Of a stretch of 64,000 nt of DNA, positions 1 to 9,240 are shown one piece after another. The DNA is from Lachnospiraceae bacterium (GTDB taxonomy: Bacteria; Bacillota; Clostridia; Lachnospirales; Lachnospiraceae). The first letter of the stretch is position 1, and every line of letters starts with the position of its first letter. Both the position numbers and the translations under genes were made by a program. Under the pieces are notes generated by a model. The model made no database searches, had not been told where the DNA came from, and worked only from the letters and a program-made list of their open reading frames with translations. Where the stretch lies: positions 1 to 64,000 of the forward strand of contig JAFQLS010000010.1 of assembly GCA_017396555.1 (NCBI GenBank), in the 5' to 3' direction.

Positions 1-33
1 AAGTTTTTCGTTGGAATGGTTTTTCTTTTTCAT
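1..33 (-). CDS. 5' end of an unidentified gene, cut by the window edge
   Basis: An ATG on the minus strand (complement of 31-33) is preceded by a good Shine-Dalgarno sequence (AAGGAG, complement of about 45-50), with a consensus-like promoter further upstream at 88-117. Only eleven codons are visible, reading M-K-K-K-N-H-S-N-E-K-L, and they run off the left edge. The lysine-rich start fits many small or basic proteins, so no function can be assigned. The promoter and ribosome site together make a real gene likely. Confidence 0.55.
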   Translation of the reverse strand, partial: MKKKNHSNEKL

Positions 34-87
34 TTGCTAAAAATCTCCTTTGTTTTGATGTATTTAAAAGTCGCCAAACTTTCTTAC

Positions 88-117
88 ATCATACTGGGAG
101 ATTTTTTTAATTGTCAA
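88..117 (-). promoter_or_regulatory. Sigma-A type promoter for the gene leaving the left edge
   Basis: On the minus strand a perfect -35 TTGACA (complement of 112-117) and a -10 TATGAT (complement of 88-93) are separated by 18 bases. The transcript would run left into the partial gene starting at 33, leaving a leader of about 45 bases. Confidence 0.6.
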
Positions 118-150
118 ATTTCATGTTCTATAGGAATGCTTGTATTTTCG

Positions 151-885
151 TTACCCCAACTTAATCGAAGTAACATATTTGTTATTTAAATACTTCTTAT
201 CTTTAATATCCTGTATTGATTTAATGGAAATATCAATCCATAATTCCTCAGCACAGGCTACTATATTTGCCATCATAATCCCCATATCAACATCGGTAAT
301 ATTATTTACTGCTGCATTGCCCGGTTCCCTTTTGAATACATGTATCTTCCCCTCTGAAATAACGAATCTCCATGGCTGATTATTAAAACTTGAAGGTGCC
401 AATCTTGCAACTTCAAGCAGTGTTTCCATATCCTTTGTCATCTCTGTCTTCTCTACGCAAATTCTGTCTAAATTATTTCGGTTTGCCTTAGCAGGATTAC
501 GATACAAATCATCCTTTGGTACACCAAATGCTATACAGGTCATATATTTACGCCCCAACGAATCCTTATTATATATTCCAACCGGCAACATCTTATAACA
601 GGTTCCAATCCCCCTTGAAGTTAAATATAACACAAGCTGCTGCATCATATATCCGGCATTAAAGTAGCACCCTTGTTTATTCTCTGAATACAAAACCGCA
701 TAATAAGGCGGACGTAATTTCTTACCAAGTGTCCTGATAATCTCTATATCAGCATCAATTTCCGGAGAATATCGTTCAATGTTACTGACAAACTCATCAA
801 TTTCCATTAAAACTTCCTTATTCAATTCTTCCTGACAAAATGATCTCACAGACATTCTTAATTCTGCCGCATCAAAAAGATTCAT
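151..885 (-). CDS. Nitroreductase family protein (TM1586-like)
   Basis: A 244-residue protein resembling the putative TM-type nitroreductases, FMN-binding folds related to NAD(P)H-dependent oxidoreductases. The N-terminal R-x-S-V-R-S-F segment (about residues 10-16) is the usual phosphate-binding start of the fold. A second half begins near LLEVARLAPSSFNNQPWRF, typical of the flavin/substrate pocket. The two-lobed arrangement is what suggests the TM1586 subgroup. The ATG overlaps the pepF stop by one base (TAATG), so the two are probably translationally coupled. The substrate cannot be inferred; reduction of a nitroaromatic or quinone is only the family default. No signal peptide is visible, so it should be cytoplasmic. 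Confidence 0.75.
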   Translation of the reverse strand: MNLFDAAELRMSVRSFCQEELNKEVLMEIDEFVSNIERYSPEIDADIEIIRTLGKKLRPPYYAVLYSENKQGCYFNAGYMMQQLVLYLTSRGIGTCYKMLPVGIYNKDSLGRKYMTCIAFGVPKDDLYRNPAKANRNNLDRICVEKTEMTKDMETLLEVARLAPSSFNNQPWRFVISEGKIHVFKREPGNAAVNNITDVDMGIMMANIVACAEELWIDISIKSIQDIKDKKYLNNKYVTSIKLG

Positions 886-2666
886 TATACCAACCCTTCC
901 ATTTGTTCAAGCAACCCTTCAAAAACTTTCATCGCATTATCAACAGGCTCCTCTATCGTCATATCAACTCCTGCCATTTTAAGTAATTCTATAGGCGATT
1001 TACTGCACCCACCACTTAAAAACTTCATGTAATCCTTAACCGCACCTTCCCCATCTTTAAGTATTTTTCCAGACAGCGCAATAGCTGCGGCAAATCCTGT
1101 AGCATATTGATATACATAAAACGGTGTATAAAAATGAGGAATTCTTGCCCATTCCATTTCAATAAGCTTATCATCCGCAATCTCTTCACCATAATATTTT
1201 TTATTTAAATCATAATACATTTCACACAAGCTATCCTTAGTAAGAAACTCTCCCGCTTCAACCTTTTCATGGGTAAGCAATTCAAATTCGGCAAACATAA
1301 CCTGTCTGAACAATGTACCTCTGAACTTTTCCAAGTAGTTATTTATAAGATATATCTTTTCGTCCTTGCTGTCAATATTTTCGAGCAAATGATGCAATAA
1401 TAATGATTCATTACAAATAGAGGCAACCTCTGCTACAAATATCGTATATCCACTATATACACTCGGCTGAGTTTCATTTGTATAATATGAGTGTATTGCA
1501 TGCCCCATTTCATGCGCAAGTGTAAATACACTATCGAGATTGCTTTGATAATTAAGCAGTACATAAGGATGGCAGCCATAACAACTCCATGAATATGCTC
1601 CACTTCGTTTACCTTCATTTTCACATACATCTATCCATCTATTATTAAAACCTTCTTTTAAAATGTCAAGGTATTCTTTGCCCATAGGTTTAAGCCCCTC
1701 ACTCACCATGGTCTTAGCCTCTTCATAAGAAATTTCCCTTTCATCTTTATATATTATAGGTGCATAGATATCATACATATGAAGCTTATCATAACCCATA
1801 GTTTTCTTTCTAAGCTTGACATATCTATACATTAATGGCAAATTCTTATGCACTGCTTTAATAAGATTCATATATACAGACTTTGGTATATCATTAGAAT
1901 CAAGTTCTCTATCCAAAGTTGAAGAATATTTTTCCGCCTTTGCATAAAACACATCCTTTTTTACCGACGCATTATAAACCGAAGCCATAAGATTTCCATA
2001 CTTTTCATAGGTTTCATACATTGCTTCAAACGCACTCTTCCTTACACCCCTGTCTTTACTTTCAAGATATTTGATATAATTGCCATGTGTAAGTGCAACC
2101 TCTTCTCCATTTTCATCTTTAATAACAGGAAATTTCAAATCAACATTAGAAAACTTTGCAAATATATCTGATGGTCCGGATGCTATCTCTCCTGTCATAG
2201 CTAATAATTCCGACATTTCCTCCGGCAAAATATGTTCCTTCATTCTAAATATTTCTTTAACTGCTCTTTCATATATTGACAATTCTTCCTTAGAATAAAT
2301 AAACTGCATAAGTTTCTCTTCGCCAATCCCCATAATTTCAGGCTCTTCAAAAGAAACCAAAGTCATCCATTTATTTGCCAGTGCATCTGTCCTTCCTGCG
2401 TATTCCTGATAAATGGAATTTCCAAGGTTTTCATGTAATTTCTGATTAGCATAAAAATATAATTTATTAACTTTTACATTTAATTCATCTCTAAGCTTAA
2501 AATATTCATATAAAATTTCTGCTGATTCCGATAAACACCCCTTGTATATTTTTATATCATTTATAGCTTCTCCTACTGCTTTATACTCCTCCAGAAAAAG
2601 TTCATCTGTGTCATACACATCCTGCATATTCCATGTCAGTTCGATTGCTATATCTTCTCTTTTCAT
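885..2666 (-). CDS. pepF: Oligoendopeptidase F (M3 family zinc metallopeptidase)
   Basis: About 593 residues, the usual length for PepF. The zinc site HEMGH lies near residue 385, followed by AIHSYY, and the third ligand region follows in the FVAEVASICNE segment. The family cleaves short intracellular peptides (roughly 7-17 residues) in the cytoplasm and contributes to peptide turnover. The start is set at the ATG at 2666, eight bases after GAGGAG; an in-frame TTG two codons earlier is too close to the ribosome site. It ends in a TAATG overlap with the downstream nitroreductase-like gene, implying a two-gene operon. No signal sequence is present. Confidence 0.93.
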   Translation of the reverse strand: MKREDIAIELTWNMQDVYDTDELFLEEYKAVGEAINDIKIYKGCLSESAEILYEYFKLRDELNVKVNKLYFYANQKLHENLGNSIYQEYAGRTDALANKWMTLVSFEEPEIMGIGEEKLMQFIYSKEELSIYERAVKEIFRMKEHILPEEMSELLAMTGEIASGPSDIFAKFSNVDLKFPVIKDENGEEVALTHGNYIKYLESKDRGVRKSAFEAMYETYEKYGNLMASVYNASVKKDVFYAKAEKYSSTLDRELDSNDIPKSVYMNLIKAVHKNLPLMYRYVKLRKKTMGYDKLHMYDIYAPIIYKDEREISYEEAKTMVSEGLKPMGKEYLDILKEGFNNRWIDVCENEGKRSGAYSWSCYGCHPYVLLNYQSNLDSVFTLAHEMGHAIHSYYTNETQPSVYSGYTIFVAEVASICNESLLLHHLLENIDSKDEKIYLINNYLEKFRGTLFRQVMFAEFELLTHEKVEAGEFLTKDSLCEMYYDLNKKYYGEEIADDKLIEMEWARIPHFYTPFYVYQYATGFAAAIALSGKILKDGEGAVKDYMKFLSGGCSKSPIELLKMAGVDMTIEEPVDNAMKVFEGLLEQMEGLV

Positions 2667-2684
2667 TTTCAAATCTCCTCCACA

Positions 2685-3620
2685 CTACACGTATCCATAA
2701 AATCTCAAAATAAACAGTCCTGCTGTTATGGTAAACGACGACAAAATAGTTGTTAGAACAATAATGCTTGAAGATAAAACTCCTTCATGATTCATATTTT
2801 TTGCCATTATGTAAGCACTAGCTGTTGCAGGCGCTCCAAGCATAATCAATAGTGCCACTAACTTATCTCCTGTAAATCCTATCCATATAGCTATAGGAAT
2901 AAAAATCACAGGCTGCACAAGAAGCTTAATAATTGTTGCTATGACTGTCGGCTTTATTCTTGCAATGGCTTTCTTCCCTTCAAACCCTGCACCTATGCAG
3001 ATAAGTGCTAATGGCGAAACCAATCTCGCAAACATTTCTATAGTAGTATCAGCAATCTTAGGCAAATCAATTCCAAGATACGAAAAAACAATTCCAACAA
3101 ATATAGAAATAATCATCGGATTTTTACAAACATCAACAAGTGTCTTCTTAAATTTGTTATTGTCTCTTCCCGGTGCCTCTAAAGTAAGAATAATAACAGC
3201 AAACATATTATATAAAGGTACTGCACCAATAATCATAAGCGGTGCCATTCCTGTATTACCATATATATTTTCAATAAATGCCGCACCAAATATCGCAGCA
3301 CTGCCCCTGTATGCCCCCTGAATAAATTCTCCTCTGTCACTCGAATCATAACACAATCTTGTTACACCCCATATAACTATGGTACAAAATAACGTTACTA
3401 TTGCACAAAACGCAACATATTTCAAATCAAAATCATTTATAATATCTATTGCATATATATCCTTAAATAGTAATGCCGGCATACACACCACAAAAACAAA
3501 TTTATTAGTGCACTTAACAAATTCTTCACTCAACATACCAATCTGTTTAAGTATATATCCTACTACCATTACTAAGAATACCGGCATTGTAGCATTCAAA
3601 CTAAATATCAAACTATCCAC
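2685..3620 (-). CDS. AEC family transporter (auxin efflux carrier-like permease)
   Basis: About 311 residues with roughly ten hydrophobic membrane segments in the two five-helix halves of the AEC/BART superfamily. N-terminal MPVFLVMVVGYILKQIG and the later LGAPATASAYIMAKNM segment are typical of the family. Bacterial members export or exchange small carboxylates or other organic acids; the substrate here is unknown. No ATG start exists. A GTG at 3620 lies eight bases after AGAGG and is preferred over the GTG at 3629, which overlaps the ribosome site. It lies 18 bases upstream of pepF on the same strand and may be cotranscribed with it. Confidence 0.82.
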   Translation of the reverse strand: MDSLIFSLNATMPVFLVMVVGYILKQIGMLSEEFVKCTNKFVFVVCMPALLFKDIYAIDIINDFDLKYVAFCAIVTLFCTIVIWGVTRLCYDSSDRGEFIQGAYRGSAAIFGAAFIENIYGNTGMAPLMIIGAVPLYNMFAVIILTLEAPGRDNNKFKKTLVDVCKNPMIISIFVGIVFSYLGIDLPKIADTTIEMFARLVSPLALICIGAGFEGKKAIARIKPTVIATIIKLLVQPVIFIPIAIWIGFTGDKLVALLIMLGAPATASAYIMAKNMNHEGVLSSSIIVLTTILSSFTITAGLFILRFYGYV

Positions 3621-3724
3621 ATTTTTCACCTCTAGGTAATTTTACTACAATATATCTAGGATTTCTATGTCAAAATGTGATAAAATATTTAAGAAAATTT
3701 ATTTAAAAATGAGGATTTTTAACT

Positions 3725-4468
3725 ATGGAAATATTTTGCACAAATAAATTAAACCAATCCATCAACGAGCAGGTTTCTAATCTTTTGGACATTTGCAAGC
3801 AATATGAAAATATAAATGGCTGTGTTTTCCTTGAAGATGACATAAACTATATACAAGATTTTCCCTGCTATATATATTGTACAATCTCAGATGTACTTGT
3901 AGGATTTTTATCAATATTCATCCCAGATGATACTTCCTGCGAAATATACGCCTATGTTCATCCAAACTACAGAAACAGACATATATTTACCTCAATGTAT
4001 GATAAAGCGCTCAATTTACTAAAAGCTACTACTATATCGGATATTCAAATAGTTTGCGAGCCTAATTCTACCGGCGAACAAATGTTATTGTCAAAAGAAT
4101 GTTCAAATCCAATATGTGAGTGTATGATGAAATTTAACCATTCATATTGCCCTGAGACACATAATGATTTTTCTCTAATACCATACGATAACAATACCTA
4201 TATCGAACTTACCTATAATAATATTATACTTGGACATTGCAGAATTGATTACACAAAGAATTGCGCAACTATTTATGATGTAGAAATTTACGAAGAAAAT
4301 CGCGGCAAAGGCTATTCAAAGATACTTATAAATCTTGTTCTAAATCACATAAAAAAAAGCTCTATAGTTCTTCATGTTACAGCCAGCAACACGAACGCAC
4401 TAAGAGCTTACACTTCATGCGGTTTTGAAATTATAGACGAATTACATTTTTATACAATCAGTCTATAA
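3725..4468 (+). CDS. GNAT family N-acetyltransferase with two GNAT-like halves
   Basis: A 247-residue protein. The C-terminal half has the GNAT acetyl-CoA signature: ENRGKGYSKILI (about residues 195-206) is the Q/RxxGxG/A loop, followed by LHVTASNTNALRAYTSCGF, the usual motif B region. The N-terminal half (FLSIFIPD...VHPNYRNRHIFTSMYDKAL) looks like a second, degenerate GNAT fold with an altered loop. The family moves an acetyl group from acetyl-CoA to an amine; the acceptor cannot be told. The gene is monocistronic, divergent from the AEC gene, and its 3' end overlaps lepB (convergent) by 11 bases, so the two transcripts are antisense at their ends. Confidence 0.8.
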   Translation: MEIFCTNKLNQSINEQVSNLLDICKQYENINGCVFLEDDINYIQDFPCYIYCTISDVLVGFLSIFIPDDTSCEIYAYVHPNYRNRHIFTSMYDKALNLLKATTISDIQIVCEPNSTGEQMLLSKECSNPICECMMKFNHSYCPETHNDFSLIPYDNNTYIELTYNNIILGHCRIDYTKNCATIYDVEIYEENRGKGYSKILINLVLNHIKKSSIVLHVTASNTNALRAYTSCGFEIIDELHFYTISL

Positions 4469-5147
4469 CTTGTGGCCATAATGGCCAATATACAAATATC
4501 GCTTCACCTAGTATTTCATCTTTCGAAACAAATTGATCATTCCAGTATCTCGAATCCTCTGAATCATTTCTATTATCACCCATAACAAAATATGAACCCT
4601 CCGGTATCCGAATTTTATCCATATTTCCTTCCGGCATAACAGTCAAATAGTCCTCCGGAAGCTGAGTCTTATACTCCTCATCTTCACTATTACTAATATA
4701 TACCATACCATTAATAATTTCGATGTATTCACCCGGCATTCCAACTACACGTTTAACAAACTTTTGACTATGGTCATCAGGATATTTAAAAATAATAATA
4801 TCTCCGCGTTCAACTTCATCAAATATATATGCCAGTCTGAATCCAATCATTCTATCACCTTCCATAATAGTAGGCTCCATTGAACTACTTGGTACCAAAG
4901 CATTTATAATAATAAAATTGCTAATGATAAAGGCAAGAAATATTGCACATGCTATAAGCTTAACCCAATTGAATACTTCTCTTTTTAGAATTACATACTT
5001 TTTCCTTACATTTCTCTTAGATTGCTTATAGACTTTTCTATAATGACGCTCATTCTTTACCTCTTCCTCTACATATTTGACAGGTGGTTTGTTGCCGTCG
5101 CCCCAATATATAAATTCTATATCATCGTCTTCAAATCTTTCAGACAT
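4458..5147 (-). CDS. lepB: Signal peptidase I
   Basis: A 229-residue type I signal peptidase, which cleaves signal peptides from exported proteins outside the membrane. One membrane helix (about 63-83) is followed by box B PSSSMEPT with the nucleophile Ser89. Box D KRVVGMPGE supplies the general base Lys132, and box E GDNRNDSEDSR follows. The cytoplasmic N-terminus of about 60 residues is unusually long, acidic then strongly basic; most Gram-positive enzymes have 10-20 residues there. An ATG with GGAG seven bases upstream supports the long form. It follows rpoD by 42 bases on the same strand. Confidence 0.95.
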   Translation of the reverse strand: MSERFEDDDIEFIYWGDGNKPPVKYVEEEVKNERHYRKVYKQSKRNVRKKYVILKREVFNWVKLIACAIFLAFIISNFIIINALVPSSSMEPTIMEGDRMIGFRLAYIFDEVERGDIIIFKYPDDHSQKFVKRVVGMPGEYIEIINGMVYISNSEDEEYKTQLPEDYLTVMPEGNMDKIRIPEGSYFVMGDNRNDSEDSRYWNDQFVSKDEILGEAIFVYWPLWPQVID

Positions 5148-5189
5148 ACCTCTACTCCATTTTCACAAAAATAATTACCTTTATAAATT

Positions 5190-6311
5190 TTACATTAAGA
5201 AATCTTTTATTTTTTTACTACGAACAGGATTACGAAGCTTTCTTAATGCTTTTGCTTCTATCTGTCGTATTCTTTCTCTCGTAACGTTAAATTCCTTCCC
5301 AACCTCTTCTAAAGTTCTTGGATGACCATCTTCAAGTCCAAATCTTAATACAATTACCTGCTTTTCCCTTTCTTTAAGATCTTCAAGCAAAAGATCAATA
5401 TGCTCTCTAAGCATTACTGATTCTACATTAGCCTCCGGTGTAACCGTATTATTATCTGCAACAAAATCACCAAGATTCGAGTCATCTTCTTCTCCAATCG
5501 GTGTCTCTAACGAAGCCGGTTCTCTTGCTATCTGCATAATTTCAAGTACTTTACTCTCCGGCATCTCTAAAGCCTCTGCAAGCTCCGCACTTGATGGCTC
5601 ATAACCAAGTTCAAGTGTTAATTTACGTTGCATCTTAGACATTCTGTTAATAGTTTCTACCATATGCACCGGAACACGAATAGTTCTAGCCTGATCTGCT
5701 AATGCCCTTGTCACAGACTGTCTAATCCACCATGTTGCATAGGTACTTAATTTAAAGCCTTTATCATAGTTGAACTTTTCAACACCTTTTATCAACCCAA
5801 GATTACCCTCCTGAACAAGGTCAAGAAAGCTCATACCCCTCCCCGTATATCTCTTGGCTATACTAACAACAAGACGAAGGTTAGCTTCTATAAGTTTCTG
5901 CTTAGCTATAGGATCTCCCTCTGCTTTCTTTTTCGCAAGCCTTAATTCTTCCTCTGCTGATAATAATGGAACCGTACCAATTTCTTTTAAATACATTCTA
6001 ACAGGATCTTCCGTTCCTACGCCCTCTAAAAGATCTATGGCATCAAGGTCTATATTTTCCTCTTCCATCTCCAATTCGTCATCGGTCGGCTCTAAAAGAA
6101 GCTCATCATCATCCGTATGAAGGTCAACTTCCGAACCTCTTACAACATCCACCTTCATATCTTCAAGATACTGATAGACAAAATCCATTTGTTCAGCTGT
6201 AAGGCTCATATTTTTAAAATGTTCATCAATTTCTTTTACATTTATGACGTCTTTCTTGCCCTTTGCAATTTCTACAAGTTTTTTTAATTCTTCAACGAAT
6301 TTTTCTTCCAT
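5190..6311 (-). CDS. rpoD: RNA polymerase primary sigma factor RpoD (sigma-A)
   Basis: A 373-residue housekeeping sigma factor. An N-terminal region 1.1 rich in Asp/Glu (about 60-90) is followed by region 1.2 ([17 protein letters not shown]). Region 2 contains [16 protein letters not shown] and [11 protein letters not shown] for -10 recognition and melting. Region 3 precedes region 4.2, whose helix-turn-helix [18 protein letters not shown] reads the -35. It lies upstream of lepB. In many Firmicutes dnaG precedes rpoD; here the upstream neighbour is a lipid kinase gene and a terminator, so transcription probably starts from its own promoter (6359-6387). Confidence 0.97.
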   Translation of the reverse strand: MEEKFVEELKKLVEIAKGKKDVINVKEIDEHFKNMSLTAEQMDFVYQYLEDMKVDVVRGSEVDLHTDDDELLLEPTDDELEMEEENIDLDAIDLLEGVGTEDPVRMYLKEIGTVPLLSAEEELRLAKKKAEGDPIAKQKLIEANLRLVVSIAKRYTGRGMSFLDLVQEGNLGLIKGVEKFNYDKGFKLSTYATWWIRQSVTRALADQARTIRVPVHMVETINRMSKMQRKLTLELGYEPSSAELAEALEMPESKVLEIMQIAREPASLETPIGEEDDSNLGDFVADNNTVTPEANVESVMLREHIDLLLEDLKEREKQVIVLRFGLEDGHPRTLEEVGKEFNVTRERIRQIEAKALRKLRNPVRSKKIKDFLM

Positions 6312-6358
6312 TGTGAATTTCTCCCTTTCTATGTCAAAATTCCTTTGTTCGGCTCAAC

Positions 6359-6387
6359 ATTATACACAAAAAAACAGTCGGTGTAAA
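6359..6387 (-). promoter_or_regulatory. Promoter for rpoD, overlapping the adjacent hairpin
   Basis: On the minus strand TTTACA (complement of 6382-6387) and a perfect TATAAT (complement of 6359-6364) are 17 bases apart, giving a leader of about 40 bases before rpoD. The -35 lies inside the hairpin at 6376-6393. Confidence 0.6.
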
Positions 6388-6393
6388 CCGACT
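6376..6393 (-). terminator. Hairpin between rpoD and the lipid kinase gene
   Basis: A perfect 7-bp stem AGTCGGT/ACCGACT with a four-base loop has A/T runs on both sides: seven T on the minus strand after the stem, and a run of A after it on the plus strand. Any minus-strand tail would lie upstream of rpoD, so it looks like a rho-independent terminator for transcription arriving from genes further right on the map, or an attenuator ahead of rpoD. It overlaps the rpoD promoter. Confidence 0.55.
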
Positions 6394-6425
6394 ACAAAAA
6401 AATAATTTATTTTTGTTGAAATATA

Positions 6426-7355
6426 TTATTTTTTGTCGAATATTTCAAGATTCTTTGGTCCTTTTTTTGCAATCCCAGATGTTATTTGGATTGCCTTATT
6501 ATAATTCTTAATCAAGATATTTTTAGGAGCTCCACCGTACTCTCCATCAATAGCCCAAGGAACCTTCTCTTCTGATTCAATTTTCATTCGCGAGGTTTTA
6601 AAGCTCACAATACTGTCACTTTTAATATCCATACCAATAAGATTAGTCAGAACAGTTTGCAATTCAAGAGGATTCTTGATAGTTTTTATAAGAGTAACTT
6701 CAAATAATCCATCATCCAACACAATGGATTTACCCGTTATACCTTTAAAACCACCTACCGAAACGGCATTTGTTACCATTCCATATATAAAATCATCTTC
6801 TATTACTTTTCCATTAAAACTTACTCTTAAATGATAAGACTTAATCGAGGTAAGCTTCTTAATTCCCTCAAGAACATACGCTGAATGTCCTAACATATTT
6901 TTTGTTTCCTGCGGAGTCATATATGATACATCTGTAAACAAACCAAATGCCGCAATATATATGAATTTTTTATTATTAAAACCACCAATATCTACAGCAA
7001 CCGGCATTCCTTTCACAGCAATTTCCGCCGCTTCAACCATCCTTTTCGGTATCTGCATACCAACCGAAAAATCATTAGTACTTCCTGCAGGTATGTAACC
7101 AAGTATAGGTTTCTCATCTAACTCCATCATACCTGTAATAACTTCATTAATCGTTCCATCTCCACCACTACATACAATTCTATCATATGCAAAACCGTAT
7201 TTTTCAATATATGCCTTCGCATCAAACTGTCTTTGAGTAACTCGCACATCCACATGATATCCATACTGGCAAAATATATTTAAAATATCTGATAAATTTT
7301 CTTTAATTAATCCTTTTCCTGAATGTGGATTATAGATAAATAACATTTTTTTCAT
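6426..7355 (-). CDS. Diacylglycerol kinase family lipid kinase (YegS/BmrU type)
   Basis: A 309-residue soluble lipid kinase. NPHSGKG near the start and SGGDGTINEVI (about residues 63-73) are the nucleotide-binding motifs of the DAGK catalytic domain, followed by YIPAGSTNDFSVGM and VDIGGFNNKKFIYIAAFG. The family phosphorylates diacylglycerol or related lipids at the membrane face, recycling lipid released during envelope polymer synthesis. Its ATG overlaps the stop of the upstream aminopeptidase gene (ATGA), and the nearest AGGAG is about 14 bases away, so translation is probably coupled. The lipid substrate is not determined by sequence. Confidence 0.9.
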   Translation of the reverse strand: MKKMLFIYNPHSGKGLIKENLSDILNIFCQYGYHVDVRVTQRQFDAKAYIEKYGFAYDRIVCSGGDGTINEVITGMMELDEKPILGYIPAGSTNDFSVGMQIPKRMVEAAEIAVKGMPVAVDIGGFNNKKFIYIAAFGLFTDVSYMTPQETKNMLGHSAYVLEGIKKLTSIKSYHLRVSFNGKVIEDDFIYGMVTNAVSVGGFKGITGKSIVLDDGLFEVTLIKTIKNPLELQTVLTNLIGMDIKSDSIVSFKTSRMKIESEEKVPWAIDGEYGGAPKNILIKNYNKAIQITSGIAKKGPKNLEIFDKK

Positions 7356-9121
7356 AGCGCTCTAGTATACTCCTTTAACCATTTCTTAACATCTTCTTCT
7401 AAAAATGGTGCTATTGTATTATATACCATTTGGTGATATATATTCAAGTTATTAATGTCCGAATTTTCTAAATATTTTGTGTCAATTGCTTCCAAATCTA
7501 TAGGAGCCATGGTTAATTGTTCAAAACCAAGAAAGGTTCCGTACTCATTTGTGCATTTTTCTACACATAACAACTCATTCTCTATTCTTATTCCATACTG
7601 TCCTTCAATATATACACCTGGTTCATCCGTTGTAATCATTCCCGGTTCTAATACACATCCATCATTTCTCTCTGCTATACTTCTCCATCTGAATCCATTT
7701 GGTGCTTCATGTACATTCAGCATATATCCAACACCATGCCCCGTACCACATTTATAATCCATCAAAACATTCCAAAGCGGTTCTCTAGCTAATATATCAA
7801 GATTAATTCCTTTACACCCATATAAAAAGGTAGCATTAGCAAGACTGAGCATTGATTTAGTTACTAATGTATAGTGTTTTTTCGCCTCATCAGAAATATC
7901 TCCCAACACAACCGTTCTTGTTATGTCAGTTGTACCTTCGTAATATTGACCTCCTGAATCCACAAGTAGAAATCCTTTTTTTTCTAATACTGCATTGCTA
8001 TTTTCATCTGCTGAATAATGCATCATTGCCGCATTTGATTCGTATGCACTTATAGTTGCAAAACTTGGACATACGTATGTTTTATACACACTTCTGTATT
8101 CTTCAAGCTTTTCTGCTGCCAACATTTCTGTTATATGACTTCCTTTATTAATTTCATTTTTCAACCAGTATATAAATTTTGTAACGGCTACTCCATCCAT
8201 AACATGAGCTTTTCTAAGATTTCTTATCTCTGTATCATTCTTAATTGCTTTCATTAATGTAGTTGGATTCTCTTTATCAATAATATTATTGCTATTGATT
8301 TTCTTCCATATATTATAATTAATTTTTCCTTTTTCAATCAGTATATTTCCTGACAAAGCCTTGATATCTTCATAAAATTCTTCATACGTTTTTATCTCAA
8401 CATTTATTCCCGTAAAATATTCTGATATTGTTTTTGATATAGCTTCTTTCATAAGGTATATTATTGTCTTTTCACTTGTTATTATTGTATATGCAAATAC
8501 AACCGGATTATATTGAATATCATTTCCTCTTATATTATATAACCATGCTATATCATCAAGGCTGGTTAAAATATGCACATCTGCTTTATATTCTATCATT
8601 TTATTTCGTATTCTGTTCAATTTATTCCCTGCTGTTTCTCCAGCATAGCTTTCCTCTAAGATAAATATATCTTTTCCAATCAGTTTGTTCCTACCATTCC
8701 ATATTTCTCCGACTAAATCCAAATCAGAACAAACCATATAACTTTTTTCATATTCTATAACTTCTCTCGCCTGCATTACTTTACCATCAAATCCAAGCTT
8801 TTTTTCACCAATATTTCTATTAATATATTCCTTTATCGAAATTGTATTTTTCTCTCCCATTTTCATTAGTTTTATACTCGACCCCGCCAATTCCCTTTCT
8901 GCTTGTATAAAATATCTACCATCTGTGTATAACACCGCTTCATCCATTGTAACAATCATGGTCCCAGCCGACCCTGTAAAACCACTCATATATTTTCTAC
9001 AATCAAAATAGTCGTGTATATACTCTGAACCATGGTAATCCGCTGTTGGAATTATATACACACTTATATCATTTTTTTCCATCTTTTTTCTTAGTAAATC
9101 AATCCTAACATCTACATTCAT
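7352..9121 (-). CDS. Xaa-Pro aminopeptidase (M24B, long three-domain form)
   Basis: A 589-residue protein with two creatinase-like N-terminal domains and a C-terminal pita-bread metallopeptidase domain, the length of the eukaryote-like aminopeptidase P forms common in Clostridia. Metal ligands are visible in LLVDSGGQYYEGTTDITRT (Asp, Asp), GTGHGVGYMLNVHE (His), and TDEPGVYIEGQYGIRIENELL (Glu, Glu). It removes N-terminal residues preceding proline in the cytoplasm, probably with Mn2+. The start ATG has AGAGGG upstream. Coupled by a four-base overlap to the lipid kinase; no functional link between the two is evident. Confidence 0.92.
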   Translation of the reverse strand: MNVDVRIDLLRKKMEKNDISVYIIPTADYHGSEYIHDYFDCRKYMSGFTGSAGTMIVTMDEAVLYTDGRYFIQAERELAGSSIKLMKMGEKNTISIKEYINRNIGEKKLGFDGKVMQAREVIEYEKSYMVCSDLDLVGEIWNGRNKLIGKDIFILEESYAGETAGNKLNRIRNKMIEYKADVHILTSLDDIAWLYNIRGNDIQYNPVVFAYTIITSEKTIIYLMKEAISKTISEYFTGINVEIKTYEEFYEDIKALSGNILIEKGKINYNIWKKINSNNIIDKENPTTLMKAIKNDTEIRNLRKAHVMDGVAVTKFIYWLKNEINKGSHITEMLAAEKLEEYRSVYKTYVCPSFATISAYESNAAMMHYSADENSNAVLEKKGFLLVDSGGQYYEGTTDITRTVVLGDISDEAKKHYTLVTKSMLSLANATFLYGCKGINLDILAREPLWNVLMDYKCGTGHGVGYMLNVHEAPNGFRWRSIAERNDGCVLEPGMITTDEPGVYIEGQYGIRIENELLCVEKCTNEYGTFLGFEQLTMAPIDLEAIDTKYLENSDINNLNIYHQMVYNTIAPFLEEDVKKWLKEYTRAL

Positions 9122-9185
9122 ATATTTACCCTCTTTATTCTGATACCTCTAAGTATATACTTATATACCCTAAAATGCAAATAAA

Positions 9186-9208
9186 AGAGACCGGAAATTC
9201 CGGTCTCT
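9186..9208 (-). terminator. Rho-independent terminator after the 221-residue surface protein gene
   Basis: A perfect 10-bp stem (AGAGACCGGA/TCCGGTCTCT) with a three-base loop, followed on the minus strand by TTTTATTT. It lies 32 bases beyond the stop of the gene ending at 9241. Confidence 0.85.
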
Positions 9209-9240
9209 AGTATAATCGATATTAAAATCAATAATAAGAA

